From contig DZDI01000011.1 of NCBI GenBank assembly GCA_022730455.1, forward strand, positions 1-40,156: a stretch of 40,156 bases of DNA, read 5' to 3'. Of the stretch, positions 1 through 8,281 are shown in pieces. Positions within the stretch are counted from its first letter, which is position 1. Each line of letters begins with the position of its first letter. The notes under the pieces were generated by a model. That model searched no databases, had not been told where the DNA came from, and saw only the letters and a program-made list of their open reading frames with translations. The stretch comes from Phycisphaera mikurensis. GTDB taxonomy: Bacteria; Planctomycetota; Phycisphaerae; WQYP01. The translations under genes were made by a program, and so were the position numbers.

Positions 1-406
1 CCGAAACGGGTGGGTGGCAATTTTTTCGGGCAGGGGCTAATTGTTATGTAGCATGGCGATTTTCCAGTATTGGGGCCACTGATTGCTCTGTTCCAGCGCC
101 TCTAATGCCATGCCGCCTCGGCGTTGTCCGCATCCCATCGCCCTATCATTCACCACCCGGCGACGGCGCTAAACGCGGTGGGCGTGGATGGCATTCTCGG
201 CCCTTGGGATGGATAGGGAGCAAGAGGTCTGCGTTGTAGAGTGCTTTGGTGGCTGCACGCGCGAAGCGAAACCGGCGGGCACGCGCCGCGCAGGACTGAG
301 CAGGCTTGGATAGACAGGCCTGTTATCTATATCGGACAACACAGGTGATGAGATCATCAGGTTGCCGCTTTATATGTCCCGGCCACACGCCACGACAGAG
401 TACAGA
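1..406. other. Gene-poor left edge with two palindromes
   Basis: No convincing intact gene lies here. Two palindromic stretches are visible. The first, at about 308-331, is centred on ACAGGCCTGT (314-323) and has imperfect outer arms (GATAG / TATCTATATC). The second, at 346-359, is TGATGA-GA-TCATCA. Both sit just past the 3' end of the minus-strand dehydrogenase gene and could act as transcript-end structures, but neither has a T-run. A short minus-strand reading frame at 37-153 is listed separately as a possible gene remnant. The 62-codon minus-strand frame at 169-357 looks non-coding. Confidence 0.5.
37..153 (-). pseudogene. Possible remnant of a GNAT-type acetyltransferase
   Basis: The minus-strand frame here reads VVNDRAMGCGQRRGGMALEA, and a few residues later YWKIAML, before a TAG stop at 37-39. 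The R-x-x-G-x-G spacing followed by a helix and a Y-K-like strand recalls acetyl-CoA-binding motif A of GNAT acetyltransferases. The same frame has a stop just upstream (TAG near 169-171), and no N-terminal half was found in any frame up to the next gene. If related, it is only a decayed fragment. The match is short and could be chance. Confidence 0.18.
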
Positions 407-1168
407 TCAGGGGTAGTCTTGCCCGGCAGGCCGAATGACCAGATCGTTAATAAGAACGTGCGGGGGGCGGGTGACAATATACGCAATGGCATCGGCGACA
501 TCTTCCGGCTTGAGAAGCGCTCCATATTTTTCAATGGTTTTATAGAAATTGTCCCGGTCGTAACCGGCAACGGTCTGGAATTCTGACTCCACCACGCCTG
601 GTTTAATGGTAGAAACGCGAATTCCCCTTGATGCGACCTCCCGCCGAAACGCCTCCGCCAAGGCCGTGATCGCCCATTTGGTTGATCCGTAAAAGCCGCT
701 GAAGGGCGAGATGTGGTAACCGGAGACAGACCCCAGCACCACAATATCGCCAGCCCCATGCCGCACCATCCACTCGCCGCATCGGCGCATCAACCGCGCC
801 GCCGAGAGGACGTTAAGCTTATACATCTCCTCCCACTGCGTTTCATCACTGGACAATAGTCCACCGGCCAATCCGCGTCCGGCATTTACAACGGCTATAT
901 CCAGCCGCCCGGTTTTTTCCAGACAAATAGCCAGACATCGATCAATTTCCTCCGTCCGGGAGATGTCAGCCGTAATGGCGATGGCCGTTCCACCCGATGC
1001 TTTAATCTCTTGGGCCGCGTCTTGAAGCTGTTTATCGCGGCGGGCGATGAGCACGACGACGGCACCGCGCCGGGCAAGCAGTATGCCGGTTGCCCGTCCA
1101 ATTCCGCTGCTCGCGCCGGTAATAAGGGCTGTCTTATTTTTCAGTTCCACGTTCACGGCTGACTCCAT
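407..1168 (-). CDS. Short-chain dehydrogenase/reductase (SDR family)
   Basis: A 253-residue NAD(P)-dependent oxidoreductase of the classical SDR family, probably cytosolic. The Rossmann glycine motif TGASSGIG is at about residues 18-25, an NAG motif follows the fourth strand, the catalytic serine lies in GSVSG and the catalytic pair is in YGSTK (YxxxK). Length matches the family norm of about 250. An Arg-rich patch (LIARRDKQL) after the second strand suggests NADP(H) preference; this is inference. The substrate cannot be told from sequence. It is the last gene of a minus-strand run with kinase and phosphoesterase genes, 85 bp after the phosphoesterase stop. The ATG at 1168 has only a weak ribosome site (TTGAG). 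Confidence 0.9.
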   Translation of the reverse strand: MESAVNVELKNKTALITGASSGIGRATGILLARRGAVVVLIARRDKQLQDAAQEIKASGGTAIAITADISRTEEIDRCLAICLEKTGRLDIAVVNAGRGLAGGLLSSDETQWEEMYKLNVLSAARLMRRCGEWMVRHGAGDIVVLGSVSGYHISPFSGFYGSTKWAITALAEAFRREVASRGIRVSTIKPGVVESEFQTVAGYDRDNFYKTIEKYGALLKPEDVADAIAYIVTRPPHVLINDLVIRPAGQDYP

Positions 1169-1253
1169 CTCAAATCAGACACACAGACATATGCTGGTTA
1201 TAGCGGTCATGGCCCTTATGCTGCCGCAAAGTCTGTGGCATCGAACTATAGAA

Positions 1254-2105
1254 TCAGGCAATGCTGGCCAACGGCACTACCCGGGTGGCAAGATCGCTCA
1301 TCGTATATTGTTTTTCCAATATAATAGGAAGGAGTACGCCATGGCTGTGTGAAGAATCGATCAGAAACATATTGCGCCCGATCACGCCATAGCCGGTATC
1401 CTGAGCCTGATGGCCGCAGATATACAGGTCCGCCCACCACGCTTTCGACAGGGTGTCCATTACCGCCTGAGTCTGATTCCGACCCCATATCAAATTGTAC
1501 ACCGAGCCCGCACGCTGATAATCCTCCCCGGTGAGCTGTCGCTGCAGAATGGACGGATCGAATGATGGTAAATCCGCATCAGACGGCAGAGAATGGGCCA
1601 GAAGCAAACCCGTTGCCGAGATCGCAGCCAGAGGCATGCTGATGACAAAATCGCGAAACGCGGCCGATACGTTGACACCCTTGGCCCCATACCAAAGTCC
1701 GTAAGCCCTATTAAAACGCTCGGTGAGATCGTACCCATCTTTTACGATGGCAACGCCCATAATCTGCGCAAGGTCATGATTGGCAAGCAGGAAATGTACC
1801 TGCCCCGGGAAATCCAACGCCCATTCACAGGCTTCCGTAAGGAGCTGCAAGCTTGTATCCTCGCCATCGGCCCCAAGGGCTCCACCGTGAATCAGTTCCT
1901 GAAGAATAACGTGGCGATCGGGAAAGCTTGCTAAATTGGCAAAACTTTTGATTCGTTCAAAATTTCTTCGATGATTGTGCAAGTCACCGGTAACGATCAG
2001 TTCACCGCTGGTGGGCAGATGCAGCTTGTTGCCATTCCGCAGCGGATGGTTCCGGTTGTAATCGGCCACGGCCAAGAGCATATCTATCATCTGTCGTGAA
2101 GACAC
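1254..2105 (-). CDS. Calcineurin-like metallophosphoesterase
   Basis: A 283-residue protein of the calcineurin-like phosphoesterase fold, expected to hydrolyse phosphate esters with two metal ions. Visible metal-site motifs are GDLHNH (GDxH) at about residues 40-45, LLANHD (variant of GNHD/E) near residue 109, and CGHQ (GHxx) near residue 238. The usual GD-x-x-D/N second motif is not obvious; VILQELIHGG occupies that region. There is no signal peptide or membrane segment, so it is probably cytosolic. The first codon is GTG; an in-frame ATG lies 5 codons later. It begins 94 bp downstream of a Ser/Thr kinase gene on the same strand, so the two may be co-transcribed. A phosphoprotein, nucleotide or other phosphoester substrate is possible. 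Confidence 0.85.
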   Translation of the reverse strand: MSSRQMIDMLLAVADYNRNHPLRNGNKLHLPTSGELIVTGDLHNHRRNFERIKSFANLASFPDRHVILQELIHGGALGADGEDTSLQLLTEACEWALDFPGQVHFLLANHDLAQIMGVAIVKDGYDLTERFNRAYGLWYGAKGVNVSAAFRDFVISMPLAAISATGLLLAHSLPSDADLPSFDPSILQRQLTGEDYQRAGSVYNLIWGRNQTQAVMDTLSKAWWADLYICGHQAQDTGYGVIGRNMFLIDSSHSHGVLLPIILEKQYTMSDLATRVVPLASIA

Positions 2106-2199
2106 TATTTAAATTCCATCTGATGTGCAGCGTGCGGCTGAATGTCGGGGCGATTGCCAAAAACACCTGCCACCTGTGGCTCTGAACACGCAACAACGG

Positions 2200-3105
2200 T
2201 CACGTTACGGTGTCAGCCTCCTCCGTCGATTTACCTGAATCAGCGTCTTTATTGGCAACGCGCGTCAGTTTTACAGAACTTCCCATGCTCAAAACAAACT
2301 GCAAACGATTGTGAACCTCATCCATCGACTTAGGCCGGTCAGATGGGCGATTTTCCACGCATTCAAGTATCAGGCGCGAAAGCGGGACAGGTATCCTGGG
2401 ATTCACTTCATGGGGCGGTACCAAAATCCTCGTATCGATTCCACTCACCCCGGATCGCTTTCGCGGAATAACAGTGGGAACGTGCCTGTCGGTTACGCAC
2501 CAATAAATCGTGGCACCAAAATTAAATATGTCGGTGGCTGGCGTAAGCGGCCCCAATGCGACCTGCTCGGGAGCAATATAATCGGGTGTGCCCTGAATTC
2601 GGTTTTTAACAGTACCTATTGAACAGCTTTGACCGAAGTCGATTATTTTTGAGGTATTGCGACTATCCACCAGGATGTTATTTGGCTTGATGTCGGCATG
2701 CACATATCCCATTTTGTGCAGCACTGCGAGTCCATCAGCCACCTGGCAGGATATCTCCAATAGAGATTTGAGATCAGCCGGGCGTTCCACATCCAGTGCC
2801 GTACCGTCAAACATGTCCATAAGAAGATGCAATTCGTTCAAGGCAAGAAACTTGCGGCGTCGAATCAGGCGATGGCTTTTCCGCAGAACGGGATGAATAA
2901 ATTGGCTGCTGATAGCATATTCCTGCTCCGCCTGCTCAATAAACTTATCATCATCGGCAGTCCGCCGAATGACCCTTTTCAGGGCGTAGAGCTGCCGTGT
3001 ACGGGTTTCACAAACCGCGTAAATGGTGCTGCGAGCTCCATATCCGAGACATGAGAGCACGTCAAAACCAGGGATTTCCGGCAGTATTTCCGTTGCTGGC
3101 ACCAT
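2200..3105 (-). CDS. Ser/Thr protein kinase, single soluble kinase domain
   Basis: A 301-residue Hanks-type protein kinase that appears catalytically complete. The Gly-rich loop is GYGARSTIYAV (residues ~21-31), the ATP-anchoring lysine is in YALKRV, the catalytic loop is HADIKPNN (HxDxKxxN), the metal motif is DFG and the activation segment ends in GTPDYIAPEQ. The HRD arginine is replaced by alanine (HAD), so it is a non-RD kinase and may not need activation-loop phosphorylation. Unlike many bacterial kinases of this type it has no transmembrane segment or sensor domain, only about 30 polar C-terminal residues. It lies between an amidase-like gene (213 bp upstream) and a phosphoesterase gene (94 bp downstream), all on one strand. 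Confidence 0.93.
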   Translation of the reverse strand: MVPATEILPEIPGFDVLSCLGYGARSTIYAVCETRTRQLYALKRVIRRTADDDKFIEQAEQEYAISSQFIHPVLRKSHRLIRRRKFLALNELHLLMDMFDGTALDVERPADLKSLLEISCQVADGLAVLHKMGYVHADIKPNNILVDSRNTSKIIDFGQSCSIGTVKNRIQGTPDYIAPEQVALGPLTPATDIFNFGATIYWCVTDRHVPTVIPRKRSGVSGIDTRILVPPHEVNPRIPVPLSRLILECVENRPSDRPKSMDEVHNRLQFVLSMGSSVKLTRVANKDADSGKSTEEADTVT

Positions 3106-3318
3106 CTACGATGCAACTCTCCAAAAGCCAACCGTCCGTGCCGCTTACAGCACGCATGCACTCACCCCGTGATGAGTATGCCTTCCGCCATAAATTTCAA
3201 GCAAATCGGCACCACCGTCGAGCTCCTGCCCAATGCGCTACAGCAGGCGCATGAAAAGGCCTATACGGTTAATGCGGATACGCGGAGGACCAAACATTGT
3301 TTTGGATCAACTTGGCGA

Positions 3319-4041
3319 TTAGCGAGCGAGGAGCGTATCGAGGCGGTGAGTCAACCGAATTTCATCGGCTGTTGCCTTGCTGCGCGGGTCAAGATTCCAC
3401 TCACACAGGACGCGTGAATCAGGGATACCAAGTTTCCGCTGCAGGCCTTTGACCAATGCAGCCGTGGCTCTCAGTTGCCCGTTTGAAATCTGCCGATGAC
3501 CAAAGTTACCAATCAGACAAACACCAATGGCATTTTGATAGGGATTGGGAACAGTATGATAAAAATAAGGCCATGTACGATAAGGTGCAGCGGGCTGTTG
3601 GCCCCGCCACGATGACCCAACCTCTATATTGCCACTGGGATATCCCCAAGGATTATTTGCATTGTCAACGACAAACTGAAAATTCACAGAAGCTCGTTGC
3701 GCCATTTTCGATCCAGTGACACCCCCGATCTGTCGGCCGGACGCCAATCCGGCCAAATTGCCGACCGACTTCCCCGACTGATACAGGATGATATAGTTCC
3801 ACTGCGACCTACGCAATGGCATCTTAGGTTTTATCAAGGAGCTGATGGACTGAGCTGATGTGTCCGCCTGCATTAAAAGGGGGGACGTCGACGCACTGGT
3901 CAGGGGTTGATTTTGCATGAGACTCAGCAGCACGGCGCTGAACGTGAGTGACGTGAGCAAACTGACCATTACCGTAAAAACGCGCCGGTGGCTGATGGGC
4001 TTTTTGGTCACTCCATTGCCTTTTGTACTTTTAGAGCCCAT
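3319..4041 (-). CDS. Membrane-anchored amidase/PGRP-like protein lacking zinc ligands
   Basis: About 240 residues: a short basic N-terminus, one hydrophobic segment (VFTVMVSLLTSLTFSAVLL) serving as signal anchor or signal peptide, a linker, then a domain resembling peptidoglycan-recognition/Amidase_2 proteins. The family framework is clear in WNYIILYQSG, FQFVVDN, GNIEVGSSWRGQQ and NAIGVCLIGNF. The three usual zinc ligands appear absent. The HH of the first strand is YQ, the GAHC-like site reads AAPYRTW, and the C-terminal H...C(PG) region reads CEWNLDPRSKATAD. It is therefore probably not an active amidase and may bind peptidoglycan or a partner. The ATG at 4041 is preferred over a GTG at 4062; neither has a strong ribosome site. 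It is the first gene of the kinase/phosphoesterase run. Confidence 0.72.
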   Translation of the reverse strand: MGSKSTKGNGVTKKPISHRRVFTVMVSLLTSLTFSAVLLSLMQNQPLTSASTSPLLMQADTSAQSISSLIKPKMPLRRSQWNYIILYQSGKSVGNLAGLASGRQIGGVTGSKMAQRASVNFQFVVDNANNPWGYPSGNIEVGSSWRGQQPAAPYRTWPYFYHTVPNPYQNAIGVCLIGNFGHRQISNGQLRATAALVKGLQRKLGIPDSRVLCEWNLDPRSKATADEIRLTHRLDTLLAR

Positions 4042-4630
4042 AGGAGCAGTCCACGTAAGCACACAAACAACTCACCTGACGTGTTTGTCGGGTGATAAAT
4101 CAAAAAAACATTAACAAAACTACCATTTTTTCCGTTTTTCGGGCATTCGCATGCCACGCCTGCAACCTTCATCTCGGCGGTGCTCCACGGGTAATCCTCT
4201 CTTCTCACCGACTGCGCCTGCAGAATATGGCCAAACCTTCTCTTACGTTCGAAATTATAATTGCCACATATTAAATTGCAACAAAGTTGGATTTTTTCTC
4301 CACTTATTGCCGATTTTCCCTTGATGCGGCGGACAATCGCTCATGTATTTGTTTATCTTCGGGAGTCGCTCTCTATCGAACCCAATGAATGGACTTCCGC
4401 GTTCGCTTTCTTCGGCACCTCATTGGATGGTGAGGTAGCATGGCTATTGGGTCATAAATGGGAAGCCTTTTCTTTGTAATGGTTGACGCTATGATTCTCC
4501 GACGATACGCTGGCTGGTAACAAATCGTTCGCAGCAGGTTGATAGAGAGACGTGTGTAGGTCTGAAACATTCACCGCTGTTGCCGCCGCTGGTGATGGAG
4601 CGCCGGAGAAGATCAAGTGAGGAGTCCGAT
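4042..4630. other. Intergenic region, divergent promoters
   Basis: About 590 bp separate the divergent amidase-like gene (minus) and membrane-protein gene (plus). It should hold both promoters. A weak sigma70-like pair, TTGACG near 4483 and TACGCT 17 bp later, precedes the plus-strand gene. AT-rich sequence around 4245-4300 could serve the other direction. A 72-codon plus-strand frame at 4261-4479 has no ribosome site or recognisable motif. No RNA gene or repeat was recognised. Confidence 0.4.
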
Positions 4631-5674
4631 ATGAATATTGATAGACTTGCGAAAAAGGCAAAAAATCTGACCATGCTGGCGTTGTTGCTGGGCTTGGTGG
4701 AATTGCTGGGCGGTTTGGTTCTGATTGCCATGTCCCTCACGCATGCCAGCCAAGTGGGTCATACTGCCGCGGCGAGTTCAGCAGCACTGGATCTTGGCAT
4801 TGCGGCAGGATGTCTGCTGGCGTGCACGGGGCTGGTTACGGTTGCCGGCGGAGTGGTGCTTATGCCGCTTATCGACCTCCGCATACTGAGCAAAGCTGAA
4901 GAAAATTGGCATTATGAGCAACTGCGCGGAGCGGCGGAAAGTCATCGGCAAATACTTGAGGCCATACGCGAGAGTACCACCCTTTCCGATCAGGCCAAGC
5001 AGATTGCGTATCGTCATAAGGATCGTGAGACTCTGCGTCACGCCATTCGTGAAGACATCGACAAAAACGATTATGAAGCCGCGTATTGGTTGGTTACAGA
5101 AATGGAAAAGCGGTTTGGCAACCGCGCTGAGGCATCGCAATTGCGAGAGCTGATCGACAGTTCGCGTAAGGGCTTTATTGAACGCGAGGTGCGTGAATCG
5201 TTGGATCATTTTGACCAGCTCCTCCGACGCTTTGATTGGGCCGGTTGCCATCGCGAAATGGATCAACTCATGAGGCTCTTCGGCGGACATTCCGAAGTCC
5301 AGCATCTGCCGGATCGCATCGCCAACGCTAAAGAGACGCACAAGCGGGAACTGCTCAAAGAATGGATGGATTCCGTCCAGAAGGATGATGTAAACCGCAG
5401 TGTGGAGTTGCTCAAGCAACTGGACCAATATCTGACACCGGGTGAGGCCGAGAGTTATATTGAAATCGCCCGTGATGTATTCAAGAAAAAACTGAATCAT
5501 CTGAGTGCGCAGTTTTCGCTGCATGTCACAGACAGAAATTGGAATGACGCCGTGCGAATTGGCCAGCAGATCATCGATGAATTTCCCAATACACTCATTG
5601 CCAAGCAGGTCAAGGATCGGATGCCGATATTGCAGGAGAAGGCGGCGGGAATTTCAATACCGGCGGCTGGTTGA
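4631..5674 (+). CDS. Two-helix membrane protein with long helical cytoplasmic domain, unknown function
   Basis: About 347 residues. I do not recognise the family. Two hydrophobic segments (near residues 14-36 and 51-80, including LLLGLVELLGGLVLIAMSL and LVTVAGGVVLMPLIDL) are followed by about 260 residues rich in Glu, Arg, Leu and Gln, predicted helical. Repeated blocks such as DYEAAYWLVTEMEKRFGN, DWAGCHREMDQLMRLFGG and NWNDAVRIGQQIIDEFPN resemble TPR-like helical hairpins, each starting with an acidic/aromatic turn and ending in a glycine or proline break. A membrane-anchored scaffold is plausible. The start at 4631 has a clear GGAG six bases upstream and is preferred over an upstream ATG at 4580. 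It stands alone, 111 bp before fmt. Confidence 0.7.
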   Translation: MNIDRLAKKAKNLTMLALLLGLVELLGGLVLIAMSLTHASQVGHTAAASSAALDLGIAAGCLLACTGLVTVAGGVVLMPLIDLRILSKAEENWHYEQLRGAAESHRQILEAIRESTTLSDQAKQIAYRHKDRETLRHAIREDIDKNDYEAAYWLVTEMEKRFGNRAEASQLRELIDSSRKGFIEREVRESLDHFDQLLRRFDWAGCHREMDQLMRLFGGHSEVQHLPDRIANAKETHKRELLKEWMDSVQKDDVNRSVELLKQLDQYLTPGEAESYIEIARDVFKKKLNHLSAQFSLHVTDRNWNDAVRIGQQIIDEFPNTLIAKQVKDRMPILQEKAAGISIPAAG

Positions 5675-5785
5675 CTATCCGGGTCACCCCCGGGCGGCCT
5701 CCGATGCAAAGGTCTCCGCAGGCGTAATCTTCGATCATCTTCCGGGGTTACCTCTTAAATTGTCACAGATAACAATACGGCGTGT

Positions 5786-6736
5786 ATGAAAATATTATTT
5801 TTGGCATCCGGAGCGTTTGCGGTTCCCACCCTTCGTGCCCTGGCGAATGATAGTTCCCACCAGATAGCCATTATTACCCAGCCAGATAAACCGGGCGGGC
5901 GCGGACGCCAGTTGATTGCCACCCCGGCGGCTCAGGCCGGTGCACAATTGAATGTACCTGTGATTAAAACCCCGTCGGCCAACAGCCTGTCGCCTCACCT
6001 GCCAATCGACAAACCAGATTTGCACTTGGTGATCGCCTTTGGTCAAAAATTGTCCGATGAATTTACGGCCCGTGCCCGGCTCGGCGCCATTAACCTCCAT
6101 GGATCTCTGCTGCCGCGGTTCCGGGGCGCCGCACCCATTCAATGGTCGATTTTGTCCGGAGACGCCATCGCGGGCGTCAGTGTGATTCGGCTCAGTTCGG
6201 TAATGGACGGCGGACCGATTTTGGCACGCTGTGCAACACCCATCGGACCATCGGAAACATCCGGCGAATTGCATGACCGACTGGCCGATCTGGGGGTGGA
6301 GGCGGTATTAGAAACTATCCAGCGATTGTCCGCTGGGACGGCTACTGCGGAGGTGCAGGATGAAACGCAAGCTACGCGGGCACCCAAACTGGACAAATCC
6401 ATGTCGTGGGTAGATTTTTCCAAGCCGTGCCGCGACGTATCGTGCCGCATCCGCGGGCTCTCACCCTGGCCGGGGTGCCACGTCACCTTGCTGCCGGCGC
6501 AGGGCGGGCAGCCTGTTGAACTTCGATTAATTAAGGTTGCCGCAGATATTCAAGCCGTCCACCAGCGTCCACCCGGCGTATTTATTAATCGCACCGATGT
6601 CGCATGCGGATCAGGGGTCGTCAAGCTTTTGACCGTTCAGCCCAGCAATCGTGCTGCCATGTCGATGACGGATTTTATTAATGGCCATGCCATTGCAGCG
6701 GGAGACGTACTCATCAGCAAGCCGCCATCCGGCTGA
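5786..6736 (+). CDS. fmt: Methionyl-tRNA formyltransferase
   Basis: A 316-residue cytosolic enzyme that transfers a formyl group from 10-formyltetrahydrofolate to initiator Met-tRNA. The N-terminal formyltransferase domain begins KILFLASGAFAVPTLRAL and carries ITQPDKPGGRGR and the family signature NLHGSLLPRFRGAAPIQW. The catalytic residues map to Asn103, His105 and Asp141 (in VMDGGPIL). The C-terminal OB-like tRNA-binding domain follows from about residue 205 (KLDKSMSWVDFSK, IRGLSPWPG). Length is typical of the family (about 310-320). The start ATG has no obvious Shine-Dalgarno sequence. It converges with dacB; the stops are only 40 bp apart. No def gene is adjacent, unlike many bacteria. Confidence 0.96.
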   Translation: MKILFLASGAFAVPTLRALANDSSHQIAIITQPDKPGGRGRQLIATPAAQAGAQLNVPVIKTPSANSLSPHLPIDKPDLHLVIAFGQKLSDEFTARARLGAINLHGSLLPRFRGAAPIQWSILSGDAIAGVSVIRLSSVMDGGPILARCATPIGPSETSGELHDRLADLGVEAVLETIQRLSAGTATAEVQDETQATRAPKLDKSMSWVDFSKPCRDVSCRIRGLSPWPGCHVTLLPAQGGQPVELRLIKVAADIQAVHQRPPGVFINRTDVACGSGVVKLLTVQPSNRAAMSMTDFINGHAIAAGDVLISKPPSG

Positions 6737-6776
6737 ATTCTTTAACAGCAGGTGCGATGGCGAGGTTAATTTGGTA

Positions 6777-8207
6777 CTAATGATAATCCCGATACAGGTC
6801 ATCAATGACCTGATCTTCCCACCCGTTAACGTTACCGATGTAGTGATTGACCATCACTGAAAAGATAAAGGTGTGGTGATGATCCCACAGGTATCCGCTC
6901 AGCGTCGATGCACCAGTAACGTGCCCATCCTTAGCCCGAATGTGCGCGGCAGCCGGTGAACCGCGGAAGCGATAAATGAGCGTACCGTGGCCCGGGCGGC
7001 AGAGTGAATCTACAAACACTTTGGCATCAGGCAGCATGAGGTCATGAGCCAGTACCTCCACCAGAACACTCGGGGCAATATGGTCGTGATGCGAGAGGCC
7101 CGATCCATCCACCATATGGACAAGTTGCAGATTGATGCCTATGGATTTGAGATATGCCATAATGGCCGCATCACCGTTGACCCAACCGCCAGGTTTGCCG
7201 GTCGCTAAATGCCCAAGGAGTTTGCACAGACACTCCGCCATCAGATTAATGCTGTCTGTATTGGCGCGGTGGAGAATATCGACAAGTGGTGTCTGATAAA
7301 CGGCTACCAACTGCGGCAAATCAGCAGCCGAGGCAGCCGAGAGGGTTTTGCGGATGACCTGCCCTGTAACGGCAATGCCGGATTCCCGCAGCACATGGCG
7401 GAACACCGCACCGGTATAGAGGCCGGGATCATGAATGGTCACCTGCATGTAGTAGTTACTTGACGCGTTGACGGTTCCGCGTAGCGATAGATTATTGCTT
7501 CCCGGCGGCCGCCATATCCAGACGCTTTCATTCGGACCGCGCTGCGCCTGAATGGTAATGGGTGTATATGAAGTGTCGGGGATCAAGTTCACGCTCAGGC
7601 TGCCGTTGGCGTTAATTTGCGGAGACCACTGCACGCAATTCATCGCAAAATTAAGCCCCCCCACTTCGGCTTCGTACCAGTAAAGCCTCTGCGAGGCGGG
7701 GGTGGGCCATTTTTGGTTGAAAAAATGATGATTAAAAATGGAATCATCAATGTAAATATTATGGACGCTGTTAACGCCGATTTTCTTGAGTTGCGCCGCC
7801 CAGTCGTGAAAAACCTGCGTAACCTTCCATCCCGCCCGCTGGCAGAGCACTGGATCCCCCAAGGCGGGGTCGCCGCCGCCGACAATCACCACGTTATTTC
7901 CCACCCGATAGAGGCGCGTCTTGATCGTCGCCTTGGGTCCCAGTTTGGCGAAGGCCGCACTCGTGGTGAGCAGCTTTCCATTGCTGCCGGGCATCAGTGG
8001 CAGGTCCGCATTGTGTTCATAAATCGGTCCAATGCCCGTACGCCCCATTTCCGCCAGGCAGATACCCACCTGTGCACCACGCAGTTGAGGCGATCCAAGC
8101 AGTGCGGCTATCTGGCCCGACAGCGTGTCGGCCTTCACCGATTGCACCTGCAATCCGCCAAGTAAAAACACCACTCCAGAGATGAATACAATGAATCGAT
8201 GGTACAT
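6777..8207 (-). CDS. dacB: D-alanyl-D-alanine carboxypeptidase/endopeptidase (PBP4-type, peptidase S13)
   Basis: A 476-residue penicillin-binding protein that trims or cleaves peptidoglycan cross-links in the periplasm. An N-terminal signal peptide (FIVFISGVVFLLGGLQVQSVKA) is present. The S13 active-site elements are the SxxK motif in MPGSNGKLLTT (near residues 72-82), the SxN-equivalent in DGSGLSHHD, and the KTG-equivalent in AKDGHVTGASTLSGYL. The last reads K-D-G rather than K-T-G, so threonine is replaced by aspartate. This is unusual and may alter activity. Between SxxK and SxN lies the long insert typical of class C PBPs. A ribosome site AAGG precedes the ATG. It is a monocistronic gene converging on fmt. 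Confidence 0.92.
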   Translation of the reverse strand: MYHRFIVFISGVVFLLGGLQVQSVKADTLSGQIAALLGSPQLRGAQVGICLAEMGRTGIGPIYEHNADLPLMPGSNGKLLTTSAAFAKLGPKATIKTRLYRVGNNVVIVGGGDPALGDPVLCQRAGWKVTQVFHDWAAQLKKIGVNSVHNIYIDDSIFNHHFFNQKWPTPASQRLYWYEAEVGGLNFAMNCVQWSPQINANGSLSVNLIPDTSYTPITIQAQRGPNESVWIWRPPGSNNLSLRGTVNASSNYYMQVTIHDPGLYTGAVFRHVLRESGIAVTGQVIRKTLSAASAADLPQLVAVYQTPLVDILHRANTDSINLMAECLCKLLGHLATGKPGGWVNGDAAIMAYLKSIGINLQLVHMVDGSGLSHHDHIAPSVLVEVLAHDLMLPDAKVFVDSLCRPGHGTLIYRFRGSPAAAHIRAKDGHVTGASTLSGYLWDHHHTFIFSVMVNHYIGNVNGWEDQVIDDLYRDYH

Positions 8208-8281
8208 CCTTGCACCTTAAAAAAACAACCTGCCTGGACCGGAACTCCTCCAATCCAATACTGGTACGCCGAAAATCCGTT

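Noticed and set aside
3169-3417. 82-codon plus-strand frame between the kinase and amidase-like genes
   Set aside because: Its first half looks protein-like, but it lacks a ribosome site, runs antisense into the amidase-like gene and matches no known family.
4261-4479. 72-codon plus-strand frame in the 4.1-4.6 kb gap
   Set aside because: No ribosome site, AT-rich start region and no motif; treated as chance.
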